A stretch of 64,000 bases of DNA from Omphiscola glabra (taxonomy: Eukaryota; Mollusca; Gastropoda; Lymnaeidae): positions 10,304,435 to 10,368,434 of the forward strand of contig OZ024802.1 of assembly GCA_964017045.1 (NCBI GenBank). The letters are read 5' to 3'. Positions 45,001-56,999 of the stretch are shown here, in pieces (positions within the stretch are counted from its first letter, which is position 1; the number at the start of each line of letters is the position of its first letter). Both the position numbers and the translations under genes were made by a program. The notes below the pieces were generated by a model, which worked only from the letters and a program-made list of their open reading frames with translations, had not been told where the DNA came from and searched no databases.

Positions 45001-48000
45001 TATAGGGTCAATCTGGAAAAGCTTGGAATAATCCAGTCTGAAATAAAATACATGCTTGAAAATGATATCATTGAACCAAGCTCTAGTAACTGGAGTTTTC
45101 CAAGTATTTTAGTCCCAAAGCCTGACAAAAGTTACAGGTTTTGCACTGATTTCAGGAAAGTGAATTCAGTTACAAAGTCTGATTCCTTTCCGATTCCAAG
45201 GATAGACGATCTTATAGATCGAATAGGCGATGCCAAATATGTGACCAAGATAGACCTACTATCAGGTTATTGGCAGGTTCCTCTATCTGACAAAGCAATA
45301 GAAATCTCTTTCTGTACTCCAGATGGTTTATACCAATATAAAGTAATGGCGTTTGCAATGAAAAATGCCCCAGCTACATTCCAACGTCTAGATAATAACA
45401 TTATTGCTGACCAGGAAAATTGCAGCACCTTTATTGAAGATGTAATTATTTACAGTCAAGATTTTTCCAATCATGTAAATCAATTAAGATCTCTGCTTAC
45501 AAAATTCTTTAAGGGAAATGTAACTGTAAATTTAAATAAGTGTGAATTTTGTCATGCAACTGTGGAATATTTAGGTCACATAGTGGGTCAATGTCATGTT
45601 AAGCCTGTTCAAGCTCAGATAAATGCTATTATATCACTTCCACCACCCACTACTAGAAAACAGTTAATGAGATTTTGGGGAATAGCAGGTTTCTATAGAA
45701 AATTTTGCAAAAACTTCTCAGTTATTGCTTCTCACTTAAGTAATATATTAAAGAAAAATGCAAAAATTTCATTAGTCAGATGCTTGTCAAGAAGCATTCA
45801 AAATTTTTTTTAAAAAACTAGCTAATGCTCCTATTCTCATTGCACCAGACTTTAACATACAGTTTAAATTAGCTGTAGATGCCAGTGACGTTGGCATTGG
45901 TGAAGTTCTTTTTCAAGATGATCTGTGTAGATCATCCTGTCTGTTATTTCTCAAAGAAATGTTTAATGTAACTCCCATCAGAAAAACTATTCCACAGTAG
46001 AAAAAGTGTTTAGGTTTAAGTCTTGCTCTCCAACAATTTGATTTTTATGTCAGTTGATCCTTACATTCAGTACTTGCTTTTACTGATCACAATCCTTTAA
46101 CATTTTTGAATAAGTTGGTCTCCAAAAATCAGAGACTGTTAAGATGGAGTCTATTTTTAAAAGAGTATAATTTGGACATAAAACATATTAAAGGCAATGT
46201 TATTGCAGACACTTTGTCCAGAAATTAATTTTCACCGTACATAAATTATTTAATTGTTAATAAGCTGTTAAGAAGCTTTTGTTTAATATTTTGAAGGAAA
46301 GAAATGTATTTTCTTTTACTTCTTTAATGGAAAAGAATTCCATTTTGAAAAAAATGAAATTTTTTCTTTTAAGAGGCGAGGTGTTATGTAGACGACGTGT
46401 TTACGTCATCTTTCCTTGTGAATGAACTCTAGCTGACCCCAAGCTCGGAACCGCATTTCGGGTGTGGCTAGCTAAAAATAGTCTCTCTTGACCTTGTTTA
46501 CAACTAAATAAAATTAATAGTCAGTATCCTTAGAATTCTGCAGAAAAATCTGGAGAAAGCTGGAAAGGACAACAATGTGTAAGGCCTTTCTAGAAATATA
46601 AGTAAAACGGACTACCGTATAAAACGAGAAACACAAGAGATACTTGGCTATTATTTATCACGAGATATTTTTGCTATACGAGACAGAGATTTGTTTACTA
46701 ACTTTGCTGTGTGGGTGTAGATTCCTTTTCATCATTGTACCTTTTTACAACATTGTATCTTCTTCAACATTGTACCGGTACAAGCCAATCATTATTCTGT
46801 AAGTCAACAGCTTTAATTTTATTTCTTTTGGATTTTCAAATTCAATATTAACTTAAAGTTTATTAATTGTAATTGGCCCTGGTTTTGGGGATTGTTTTCT
46901 TCGTTATTGTTTTTAACATATAATTATGGTATTATCTATTTTTGTGTACTGTTTTAGAACAAGCCATATAATTCAGAGATTAATGTCTCCATACTGATAA
47001 TAGTACATAACAACCATCTTCAGTTTTTTCAGCTGTTCTATTTTCCATGTTCTTCCTTGACTTTTCTCAGGAGTAGATATATATAGAGTGCGGTGAAACA
47101 TTTGACTCTTCAAATAAGCCTATCACTATGGTAAATAAGCAGTCTTAATCTTATTCCCCTAGTAAAATAAAAAACAGAATTGAGAGCTCACGAGTTTACA
47201 TGTTCAAATTTAAATTGTACTTACCGTAACCTAACATTTGCTCCTGTGTAGGATTCAAATGGCTTTTCCACTTGTGAGAATTCAAAGTTGTAACTTGTAC
47301 TCTGGGTGAGATCCCCAGGTCGTGCCAATTCTTTGACCAACGATGTGAACTCATGGTGATTACCTCTATCATAGTACAATTCTGTTGGTGATAAAAATAG
47401 CCTTGTTATTCTTTTTTTTTTTTTACAGATCTATACCATGGGCAGTGATATATTAAAATTACAATTGAACAAACTCCAACAATTAGCACACAGCCACTGT
47501 TTTAGAAATCTAGATTTAAACCAGTAATTTGTTTTTTTACAATGCATTCTCAATTAAGCAAAGTCAGACTGACATGATATTTTATAATATTTTAAGTGTA
47601 AATTGATACTTTATTTATGTTTTATAACTGTTCCATTTTGATTAGGATTTATACAGATTACAAACTGACAGATTACTCAGGGAGCCTGGCAGTCGTATGT
47701 GTGACATTAGTAGACATACTGTTATTCTTTTTGAAATTACAACATCAAAGTTAATTAAAATTTGAAAAATGCACCTTTTGAAACAAAAGTATACTCCTCT
47801 TAAAGTAAGGTAAGATTTCCCTGCTACCTTACCGCCTATGTTGCTGTTACTTCTTTTTCTATTATCTTAGTTCAAACATTGAAAAGTAGCCTCAATACAC
47901 ATATTTCTTTTAATTTTATTTAAACTCTCGGTTTTCCCAAACCCAACACAAAAAAAAAAAGCAAAAAAACTTTCAAAACATGTTGATCCTTTCAGTGCAC

Positions 48001-49810
48001 AGGACAATCTTTTTTGAGTCACTGCAGCTATTTAAATGTACGAGAAATAATTTATCAAACTAAAAATTTGAGCAAGCTAGCCCTGAGTTAAAAAAAAATT
48101 AAAATAGCAGCACATGATATCGCACTAGTGTAGTTTTAAAGGCTAGGAAATAACCAAGCTAAAAATCAGAGAAGACAATGAACTCTTGAAAACTCAGGAA
48201 AAACATGGTAGTGTTATTTTGGTGTATGCCCATGTCATGTGTAAACACAGACGTGTCATGTGGAAGCGCTGACGACATCACAGATAAAAAAAAACAAAAA
48301 AACTAGTGAATATGGGGAGAGGGGTGGGAATGTATAATAGCATATAAGAGTCTTGGACATACCTAACTTGCATTTTCTGGAGGCTCATTAGCCAATTAAT
48401 CTGTCCAAAAAAGCTAATTGGCAAATTACCTGTTAATCGGTGCAACCCTAACACATTTAACCTATATTAATTAGAATACATGTAGGTAATGGAAAATCGA
48501 TATCGATCTTTGGGACACTTATATTTTTGGATTTTATAAAAAAAATTAATTATCGCTGAGTAAAAAAATTGTTTTCCAAAACCGATAACTGTAAATCCAA
48601 CTGCTGTTTAACATCCATCATCATGTCCCTTAGTCCTTAGCCACAGATGACATGAAAACTGTCCTCCATTCCTCTGTTTTCTGCACTTCGCACAGTAACC
48701 CTTAGCTTTAGTCCCGTCCACTCTTTGATGTTATCTTCCCATCTTTTACTCTGTCTTCCTCTTCTTCTCCCTCCTCTCGTTGTGCCCTGCATGATTTCTT
48801 CGGAAAGCCTTTGTTTTCTTGTCACATGGCGATACCATTCCAGTATGCGCTTTTTTACAGTTTCCAGGAGGTCATCATATTGCCCAATTGCTTGGCGAAT
48901 TTTTTCTTTAACATGTTCGTTAGAGATATGGTCTCTATAGCAGATTCCAAGAATGCTTCTAAAACATGTCATCTCCATCGCCTTTATTTTTCTTTCAAGT
49001 TATGCTGTTAATGTCCAGGACTCGCAGGCATATAAGAAAATGGAGAGGACTAATGAACGCATCAGCCTGATTTTAGTGCTGGGGGCTATATTTTTGTCAT
49101 TCCATATTTTCTTAAGCCTCTTTAGTGCTTTTGTGGTCTGGGCAATCCTGGACATCAATTATGGCTTAGAACCTTCTTCTGAGACTATTGCTCCTAGGTA
49201 CTTGAAGCTGCCTTCTGTCTCTAATCTTTCCTCCTTGACCTTAAATTTCAGTGGAGATGCCGGTGGTGTTATACAGAAATAAAGCTCAGAAATTATAAAG
49301 AAATATTTTCTTGCTCAGATTAAAAAAATTAAGAAATCTAGCCGAAAATAAAAAAAATTGGCAGAGAACATGAAAAGAGGTATAATCTTGATTTTAATCT
49401 TACCTATTTGTCCAATGAATTCCACCTTTATGCCTTGATGTTCTAATTTGCTACCACTTTTTCGCAGTGTTATATTGACCTGCAAGCAAGAGAAAAAGTA
49501 AAACTGTGTTGTGTACTAAAAAATATCACTTAACATTTTTCTTACTGTGAATACATCTAAGAATGCCAGAAAAGAAAATTTCACAAAACAGAATAATCCT
49601 TTTTAAAAAAATAACGCTCTGATGGTTTGCCCTGAATCAAGCAGCATGTAATAACTAAAAGCATACCTTTCCTGACACTGTTTCACCATCAAAGTATAGG
49701 TAATACTTTTCTCTTTTGCCATCTTCTGTCTTGATTTCAGCTGTTCTCCTATTTTCCTGTCCATCCAAAACTATATCGATCTCAGCACTTTGCCCAAAGC
49801 CGAAAAAGCT
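39085..49810 (-). CDS. VPS26: Vacuolar protein sorting-associated protein 26 (VPS26, retromer arrestin-like subunit)
   Basis: VPS26 is the arrestin-fold subunit of retromer; with VPS35 and VPS29 it coats endosomal tubules and selects cargo for return to the Golgi or surface. Coding exons in transcript order (minus strand): 49810-49667, 49479-49404, 47381-47225, 44086-43922, then one of two alternative exons (43112-43006 or 41953-41847), 40151-40083, 39595-39453, 39270-39085. Phases fit and give 349 residues including an assumed Met (human paralogues about 327-336). Diagnostic words: SFFGFGQSAEIDIVLDGQ, KTEDGK, FDGETVSGK, SKLEHQGIKVEFIGQIELYY, NVRLRYFLRVTIVKRISD, IKMEVGIEDCLHIEFEYNKSK, KYEIMDGAPVRGESIPIRLF, TPTMRDINKKFSVRYYLNLV and RRYFKQQEITIFRRADK. 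The C-tail is acidic and lysine-rich. The first visible codon is AGC (Ser2), directly after a 3' splice site, so the ATG is on an upstream exon ending in ATG that I could not pin down. Introns carry a Ty3-like and a LINE remnant. Confidence 0.94.
41847..41953 (-). CDS. VPS26: VPS26 alternative exon 5b (107 nt)
   Basis: On the minus strand the exon is preceded by cctttggtttccag and followed by gtacttttac. It encodes the same YHLKDVIVGKIYFLLVRIKI stretch as exon 5a, then KHMELQVIKRETTGTG with the last codon split. This version is closer to the sequence usual for VPS26 proteins of other animals, so it is probably the default. The intron between 5a and 5b is 1,052 bp, long enough to be spliced, so exclusion would need regulation or removal of double-inclusion transcripts. 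Confidence 0.9.
43006..43112 (-). CDS. VPS26: VPS26 alternative exon 5a (107 nt)
   Basis: On the minus strand the exon is preceded by atcatggctgaag and followed by gtactgaac. After one nt completing the lysine codon it encodes YHLKDVIVGKIYFLLVRIKI, then RYMELAIVRRETTGAG with the last codon split. It has the same length and phase as the downstream version at 41,847-41,953. The upstream tract is less pyrimidine-rich than that of 5b, so this may be the weaker or regulated exon. The intact frame and synonymous-only change over 20 residues argue that it is used. Confidence 0.85.
43625..43720 (+). repeat. LINE/SINE 3'-end-like fragment (agcgc hairpin)
   Basis: gatgatgatgattgagtact followed by tttatagcgc and, 35 bp later, gctcacagcgct resembles the 3' tails of L2-like LINEs and their SINEs. 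Too short to assign to a family. In a VPS26 intron. Confidence 0.3.
44600..44940 (+). mobile_element. Unassigned repeat-like leader joined to a Ty3-like fragment
   Basis: The stretch gcaggttccaagcccaggtg ... ggagggttggctgagg ... tcttcttcgtccccatgaag is GC-richer than the VPS26 intron around it and is in frame with, but unlike, the Ty3-type reverse transcriptase that follows. It looks like part of a different repeat or of the element's own upstream region. I cannot name it. Confidence 0.3.
44779..46228 (+). pseudogene. Broken Ty3/gypsy-type pol (reverse transcriptase and RNase H)
   Basis: An open frame at 44,779-45,813 holds a Ty3-like reverse transcriptase from about residue 85: YMLENDIIEPSSSNWSFP, ILVPKPDKSYRFCTDFRKVN, TKIDLLSGYWQVPL, FAMKNAPATFQRL and, further on, EYLGHIVG. 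The catalytic box usually written YxDD reads FIED here (45,430-45,441), so the first catalytic aspartate of that pair is lost. A frameshift near 45,770 separates it from the RNase H part (DASDVGIG at about 45,880) and further stops follow. The unit ends with ADTLSRN and a stop at 46,226-46,228. No protease or integrase is seen. It lies antisense in a VPS26 intron and is inactive. Confidence 0.85.
46382..47012 (+). mobile_element. 3' LTR of the Ty3-like element (631 bp)
   Basis: Starts tgttatgta and ends tacataaca, a perfect 9-bp terminal inverted repeat of TG...CA form. It directly follows a purine-rich tract (aagaggcgag) at 46,371-46,380, as the 3' LTR of a retroelement does. It lies 150 bp after the pol stop. 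No 5' LTR was found in the window, so the element is 5'-truncated or was disrupted. Confidence 0.75.
48610..49283 (-). pseudogene. LINE reverse transcriptase C-terminal remnant (non-LTR)
   Basis: On the minus strand the segment encodes the C-terminal end of a non-LTR reverse transcriptase polyprotein: GSFKYLGAIVSEEGSK, TKIRLMRSLVLSIFLYACES, then a run with KRILEWYRHV, GGRRRGRQSKRWEDNIKEW and a short end. At least two in-frame stops occur (after EEGSKP and after WTLTA). It ends with a catgatgatggatg tail. Only the 3' end is present, as usual for dead-on-arrival LINE copies. It sits in the VPS26 intron between coding exons 2 and 3, in the same orientation as the gene. Confidence 0.85.
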
Positions 49811-52800
49811 CTAAAATAAAATTATTTTACAGAGCGTCAAACTAATGCAGGATGATAGTTTATCGAATACAAGCAAATTATTATAATTTCAAGGATAAAC
49901 ACAATGAGACTTAAAGCTTTATAAAAACCTAAATTGTGTAATCAGGACTCCAATTATGGACCCAATTATGTGCCCCAATCCACATGTTAAACATTTTTTT
50001 AAAATAATTGTATTGAAACCTATATATTTTGAACAATAATCATATTATTCCTGACATTCATTTAAACGTAATGATAAAATATAATTTTATTTTTTCTCAA
50101 AAAGAGTGGGAACACAAACAAAAAATGTCAAGAAATCAAAGGCCCACACATAAAATATCAGTAAAGCCAATCTGTTAGCTTTTAAAACGTGGAATAAAAT
50201 TTCTTTTTTTTTTTCAAAAAATGCTTTTGTGTACCATTTATTTTTAAATTAAGTTACCTAAAAAAATGTTAATATAAACCCATTAGTTTTTATAACGTTT
50301 ATAGAACTAATGGTCACCAAGTCTTTCATTTGTGGCTTTCATATCACCTTGCATAATACTTAATAGACTATTTGATGAAACTTAAAATTTTAACGTTTTT
50401 TTTATAAAACCTGAAACCCAATGCATCTCAAATTATGCATGTGGTGCATTGCACTCTGGACAAACACCGGCCTCGAGTTGATATTATTTTTTTCTGTATA
50501 AGGTATTTACTAATTGGTAGAGCACATATAAAATAAAAACATGCAGCAATTGATATATTTTATAGCATCTGTTTTAGACTGAACTGGGCCAGGCCTAAGC
50601 ATGATTGCAGTTAAATATAGTGTGAGAAATTAAAGTGAAAAAAGCTTTTTTTTAAAGGCCAGTGATGGGCAGGGAAAGATTATTACACCATTGGTAGAGT
50701 GCAGAGCGCATTAAGCATAATTCACTAAACGTAGAACAATGCTTCCTTCCTCATAAATAAATTTGTGGCAAATGTAGAACTTTATTATATCCCACTAGAT
50801 ATGCTGCAAGAAGTGTCAATGATCTGCCATCGCCCCCTTTCCTGTAAATTAATTTTGTGTGGAACTTAGCAAATTTATTATATCCCTATAGTTAGGTACT
50901 TCACTAAAAATTTCAAAGTTGTTATATATTAATGAAACTTATATCATTAGAAAGGACTTAGTATTTCCTTTCCATTGATACCAAGTTTATGTTTCTATCT
51001 TAATTAGAAAAAAAGTTATGGCATTTTTAGTGTCAGAATTTTTCCTAATATAGCCTTAGTAAATAATTTCCAAAATTCTGTGACCGAAAAAAGACATCTT
51101 TGACACTCAAAATACGATAACTTTTTATTCAGCAAAGTTAAAGCTCTGACATTTGCAACGCATTTCAATTAAGTATTGGGCTTTAATAATAAATAATTGT
51201 TATGCAAATGCTACAATAAAAATATTAATGCGAGGGAATTGAACAACAGAGGGTACGTAAATTTCATTAAACATTTAGCGCCTGTTCTCAATACTCAAAA
51301 TGCCATAACTTTTTTATCTGTAAAGTTAAAGCCCTGAAATTTTCAGCTTAGTTTAATTAGGTATTGGGCTATTATAATAAGCCATTTAAATATTAATACA
51401 TCAATAAATTAATTAAATCAGAGGCATTTGAGCAACTGAGAGTGAATAAATTTAATTTTAAAATGTAGCCTGTTTGTGCATTAAAAATACAAATTGCATA
51501 AATATTACTATTACCAATTCAAACTATTGTTAATGCATACAATCATATAGTGAATTAATATTAATACTGTGAATAAACAGAAAAGATTTATAAAATTATT
51601 TATAATAATGGATAAGTCGCATTGAAAAAATGCTAATCACAAATGTTAAATCCAATCATCCATGTTCCAATCCAGGAAATTGACAATCCAAGTAGCCATG
51701 CTAGTGCTATTAGTATTAGAAATCCACAGTAGAAATGGTGATCACTTAATATTATATGAGTACTTTTATAGTTCACTGAGCAGCTGAATAAAAGAATACA
51801 TTTTCTTTCATAGAAAGAGGATAGTCAAAATAACGTTTTGGTTGAGTCCATGGCAATCTTTATCAAATTTGTGACAGTGATAGATATCATTGGTAATGAT
51901 TCAGTTTATGACATAGATGAATGGAGTCCTAGTGTAGATTCCATTGGTAATGAACAGTTTTTCAAAAATGGATTACACCGTGTCAATATTGTTGATTCCA
52001 CCCATCACGATGATAAATAGAAGTCCTGAGTGTATAAATTACCAAACAAATGCAGTTGATTGTGAAAAATATCAATAGCTGTTAAGATTATGCTCTGATA
52101 GTCCATACTGTGGTGTATTGTCCAGTTGGACATTCAGTCACACCTTTTGTTAAAACAGGAAAGTCCAATACAACAAAGTTAAATTGTTCACGCAGACACA
52201 TTTTGACAGTAGAGGCCATATCCAAGAGAGGTATCCAGAGAAGTATCTAGAAAAGTTTTGCTGAAGAAACACTTGGTACAGCTAGGTAGTCAGTACCTCT
52301 AAGCAGAAGAGGCACTATCTTCCACTTCATCGCTACACAAACGCCTTGTAATTAACTGTTGGTCTCGTAGTAAAGACAAACTGAAATAGAGATAGAAATA
52401 AATTCATTTTAACTAAACACAAAATAAGCATATTATCGTAAGTAACAAAAGGTACCATCTATATTTGATTTTTATATATATTTAATTAAGTAAAGATTGT
52501 GTATTTCCGTGTGGTAGTTTTTTAATGAAATTATTAATTAATTAAGACAATGGTGATTTAATTTATCCTGTCTATTCAGTATAGATAATATATTATGATG
52601 TTCTAATATTATTGTTATTCAGAGTAAGCCAAGTATTTATTACATATCCATTAGGGAACATTATTCATTCATCGGATATAAAGTTACTTATATAAAAAAA
52701 AGTCTGGTAGTCGAGTCCCCATTACAGCTTGTCCAAATGGAATGAACAAGTGTGAATCCGAGATACGAGTAGTACTAGAAGTAGAAGCACAACTCTTCAC

Positions 52801-53669
52801 AGCTCCTCCAAAAAGTGGTGGTGACATGGCTGTATATTTAAAAGAAAGAAAATGATAAGACGTTTAAGAAATGTTAACACCAATATTTGAATACAAACTA
52901 CGGGCTAAGCTGTTAATGTTATTTTACAAATGAAAATGTCAAATGAATTTATTCAATGACCAGAAAGCAGTGTGACTGGACTAAGCCTGAAAAGTCAAAA
53001 AAGGGTATACAAAAGTAAAATTAAAAAAGGGATACATATTTAGAAGATAAATATAAATAAAATTATGTAACCTAGTAAAAATTTACAATGAAGTTCAGTA
53101 GCTGCCGAGCCTACAATTAATTGATTATATAAAATGAGTTTAAGATAAATTATATCAATATCATTAAGGACATTATTATCCATTACCAAAAATATAATTT
53201 ACAATTGGATATTTTGATAATTATTACAATTAAAACATAGATTTAAATGACTAAAGCTAATTTAGTTATGACATGGTTATCATGAATATAAATTTTATTA
53301 TAAAAAAAAAAATAATGAAATTTCATAAAATATGTATAAATTTGTTTTCAGTCATAAAATTAAAACAAATTAAGTAATATTAATGAACTGGATGGCTTTT
53401 AAAAACTAAAGATTATAAAGATTTTAAATACTTCTTATGCAATAAGAATAATAATAACAGAGAATGGCTATCACTTCCGGTTCATTTGGCCTACTCGATA
53501 ACTGGTTATGAATTATGCTCAGATATCATACCTATTTATACAATTTACGACCTATCTAAATGTCATCATGTGTCTTGTTTCAATTAGTTAAATCGTTCTT
53601 ACACTCCATACAAAAAAAATTAATTGCAATGTTATTATAGTTTCCGAAATATAGTGCTAGCAAACTTAC
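49811..53669 (-). other. VPS26 5' intron(s); initiator exon not located
   Basis: The 3' splice site before Ser2 (minus aattttattttag) demands an upstream exon ending exactly in ATG. Plus-strand accat words, which would give ATG|GT on the minus strand, occur near 50,233, 50,688, 52,454 and 55,022; none has a strong 5' splice site. A possible non-coding exon at 52,297-52,380 has a good acceptor (tctatttcag) and a fair donor. The stretch is otherwise AT-rich with a diverged dimeric repeat at 51.1-51.5 kb. Confidence 0.4.
51104..51480. repeat. Diverged tandem dimer, unit about 187-190 bp
   Basis: Words actcaaaatacgataact / actcaaaatgccataact, aaagttaaagctctgacatt / aaagttaaagccctgaaatt and gtattgggct recur in the same order about 190 bp apart. 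A third start (aaaatacaaattgcataa) follows at about 51,484. Unit length and order suggest a fragment of a satellite-type monomer. Confidence 0.65.
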
Positions 53670-53920
53670 CGGTTTTCCTAACGAAAGATATCTGTTGCAA
53701 GCCATGTCAGTTAGGTGAAAAGGTTTAAGTTGTAATGATCGTCGTCCTCGTGTGCACAAAACAGACTATAGTAAGTTCATAGTCTCTCCCTTACGTGGAC
53801 AAAGGAAACTAAATATAAATACGACCCCGTGACCTACCGGCATTGACCGGTCACCGGTTTATGGTCTGTTTCCGACATCCGAAAAATCGATCGGCGCGCG
53901 CCGCTTAGTGAAGTACCTAC
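53670..53920 (-). promoter_or_regulatory. Candidate VPS26 promoter and non-coding first exon
   Basis: This is the most CpG-dense stretch near the 5' side of VPS26 (gatcggcgcgcgccgc at about 53,888; cattgaccggtcaccggt at about 53,841). On the minus strand a region downstream of it ends in a consensus 5' splice site, aaaaccg|gtaagttt, at 53,670. A short ATG frame in that leader (ATGGCTTGC) does not join VPS26 in frame. The assignment to VPS26 is positional. Confidence 0.45.
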
Positions 53921-56130
53921 TCTAGTTAAGCTTCAAGAAGTGTCTGTGACCTGTGGTCACCCCCTTTCAGGCATATTTTCAGCCGGTAAATTAATTTTGT
54001 CGAACATTGGCTAGTTATATACCGTGTTGACAATCCAAAAGTGTTAAAATGTTTAATATTGCTGGTGACAATGGCACCTTTTTGTCAAAATGGCGGAAAC
54101 AGAAAATGTTGAATGTGACATGACTGTGTTTGCTTAGTAACAAAGATTACAGCCGTGGGACAAAAAGTAGTGCAAAAACACAGAGAAATGAAAGGCGGAT
54201 AAAGCTTAAATTTAACATGATGATATTAAATAAATCCAGTTCAAGTATAAGGCATAATTAGGCATGGCATAGGGTTCAGCCTACTAAACAAACAGGCAGT
54301 TAAATGAATTTGTAAAATGAAAAATTGAGTATAGTTGAGTTACAGTTATATACGGGCAGATGCTGAAAATATATTATTATTTAGCCTTGAAGTAAAATAT
54401 GGTGCCTATGCCTAGGCGTATGACAATTATAAAGATAATAATAAATAATCAAAAATAGGATAGGAATAGGTTAATTATTTTAAGTTTAAATAGTATCCTC
54501 TAAAGATCTAGCTTTAATTTAGAATAGAATGGGCATAATAAGGTAGTAAAGTATTAGTAGGCCATGTTTGTCCAGGAGTGAAGTTACTCATCTCATGGTT
54601 GTCTGATCTGATCTCAACTTGCTACAATTTATAGCAAAAAATTAAAATACAACCCTTAGCCCTAAAATGTGTTTTATTCACTAATGAACAAAATTGTAAA
54701 AACCTAGTTAGTTACATGATGGATGAAACAGTGAATTTATAATATATGGATATCCTTTAATTATACTGTATTGTTTAGTTGTATATGCTAGCGGTTAAGC
54801 ATATCATATAGGCTAGTTTTGTTTGTTTTCATTTTGTGGGTTTCGCCGCCCCTTTTCTTTCAGTTTGCAACAATTAAAATTACAGTAAGTGACTGACTCA
54901 AGTCATATTATTCAAATTCCATATTAATATACACCCTCTTAACAGTTATCACATTTGATATTCTTAAAGGGAATGGCTTATTCACAAGAATAAAAGGAAG
55001 TATATTTCTGTAACTAGTGGTACCATTTTGCAGGGTCCTCCTACTGTGTTTAAGACGTACAGGAATAATGTCGAACTTTTTCTCGTTGTAAACGAGACTT
55101 AAGAGATCGCTTGTGAAAAAAAATAATATAATGATAAGGGCTTAATAAAAATATTCTTATCATCAATTATTTATTATATGCTTTTAAAAAAAGGAAAGGT
55201 TTGATTTAGATTTATTTTAAATGTTTATAATAGTTTTTCAAATAATTTTGGATTACAGAGTATGTCTATCATCAAACACGATCTGCTTCATAATTTAATA
55301 TTCTACTGGTTACACCAGTGCCTTCGCCCAATGTGGAAAATTTGACTTTAAAGGCATCAATTTGGGTTTGCAGGGCATTTGTCTCTGATATAAAAAGGGG
55401 AATATATATCTATAAAAAGACAGAAAATGGGGTTATGTTGTGACACTTTTTATGTTAGCAACTGTTCATATTTATGATTTATTGCAATCAAAATATGTTA
55501 AATTTATTGTAGCCAAAAATTTACCCTACTAAGTTGAATCTCAAACGCCTAAAACAGGCACAGAAAGGGAATTCCATCTTGCCGATTTATACCCTCCCAC
55601 ATTGTCACAAGTCATCACAAAAAGTTAGACCACACACACCCTCAAATATAACGTAACAAACCTCTGCACTCCTCCCCTTTAAATAATATATCAGACTGCC
55701 CCTTACAAACCCTTAACCTCCACCACAGGCTATCAAATTGCTGCACCTGTGACCTGTCAAAGACATTTCCCTAGAACAGTACTTCTTAACCAGGAGTGAA
55801 AGCACTCCCTGTAGTGCGCAAGACCCAGAAAATAAATTTCATTTGCTCCCGGCTCCTGCTGTTAAAAATAAAATAAGTTTTTATACAATTTTATTAGCAG
55901 CAGTAAAAATGTGTTGTTTTTTTTGGTGAATTTTGCTTGCGTATTATTTGTACTGTTTTTCCCCTTCTTTCTAAAAAGTTAATTAAACAAATAAAACTGC
56001 AATAATTTAATTACTTTATTATTTTCATTTGTTTAAAATTTTTATTACAATATAATCATCATTTCAACTATTCAAGGGGGGGGGGGGGAGAAACCCCTTT
56101 TAATTTTGATGATAGGTACCGGTATCGAAG
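53921..56130. other. Intergenic AT-rich sequence
   Basis: No gene recognised. cagtacttcttaaccagg at about 55,778 resembles a hAT left terminus without a clear partner. A 15-G run lies at about 56,075-56,089. Confidence 0.4.
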
Positions 56131-56165
56131 CCGCGGCGGACACCGGAAGTCGGAAGTCCCAGAAC
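56131..56165 (+). promoter_or_regulatory. GC-rich patch with paired ETS-type sites
   Basis: gccgcggcggac is followed by two CGGAAGT cores (accggaagtcggaagtccc). Paired ETS sites in a short CpG-rich patch are typical of animal housekeeping promoters. It could drive the snRNP gene that begins 3.3 kb downstream, whose first coding exon has a spliced leader. No transcript evidence. Confidence 0.35.
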
Positions 56166-56514
56166 TTACTTTTGAAAAGAAACGCATTATAATCCTGTTG
56201 GCCGAGGATATATTATTTTCACAACTGAATCGTTAGTAATCGCGTACTTTTATTAATTATAGTGCAAATATAAACGCTTTATATCAATGTAGATATTTAC
56301 TTGATGAGGTAGCCATAGGGAACTGCAAGTTTAATGTTGATGGGAGATGAAAGTCCTTCAAATACTAAAAACATAGTTTCTCTCCCACTACCGAGAACCT
56401 GCATGTTTAGTACACAAAAAAAGACTTAACGGAAAATTTTTCCATACGTTTTGAATACAATTTTCCACTTGTCGGCTAATTCAGATAGATCGTATCTCAT
56501 CATTACTAATGATA

Positions 56515-56625
56515 TTAATTATTATTAATTAGGTTTAGGGATAGATTTAAGGGTTCATATTAGGTTTAGGGATAGATTTAGGGTTCAGGTTAGGTTTAGG
56601 GATACATTTAGGGTTCAGGCAACCA
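56515..56625. repeat. About 32-36-bp tandem repeat, 3 copies
   Basis: ggtttagggatagatttaag / aggtttagggatagattta / aggtttagggatacattta followed each time by gggttca. The ttaggg-like words are incidental; this is not a telomeric array. Confidence 0.85.
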
Positions 56626-56792
56626 AAATGGGGGCCATGGTAAAAAAAACGCGGTACGGTACGATCTATCCGAATTTACCCAATACTATACATTAGTACA
56701 AGCAATTTACCGGGCTGTAAAATATATAAATATAATATAGAGGGAGTGGGGGCATCATCATCATTAAGCATTATGAAGCCATTATCATTAAA

Positions 56793-56963
56793 AAACTATT
56801 TAAAATATTATTGTTGGGTTTGTAAGACAAAATGAGGTATCAAATGAAAGATAATTGAATGGACCATATTTACTATATAATATATACTTTTGTAAAACGT
56901 ATTTCTTTAGTCAAGTTTAGTTTAACTAAAATAAACTACCACAAATGACATCCTCCAAATAGC
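56793..56963 (+). repeat. Dispersed copy of one arm of the fold-back element
   Basis: Matches the arms at 11.65-12.08 kb in order: attaaaaaactatttaaaat, attattgttgggtttgtaag, atgaggtatcaaatgaaaga, taactaaaataaactaccac, aaatgacatcc. It lacks the ggtacccgggtacc ends and the second arm. Confidence 0.8.
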
Positions 56964-56999
56964 CTTGCCTTGATAGAGATTATGAGTACAATTATAACT

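Noticed and set aside
48380..48465. DNA-transposon end near ttaatcggtgcaacccta
   Set aside because: It resembles a terminal inverted repeat, but no partner or target duplication was found.
56515..56625. Interstitial telomere repeat
   Set aside because: ttaggg-like words occur, but the real unit is about 32-36 bp with other sequence between them.
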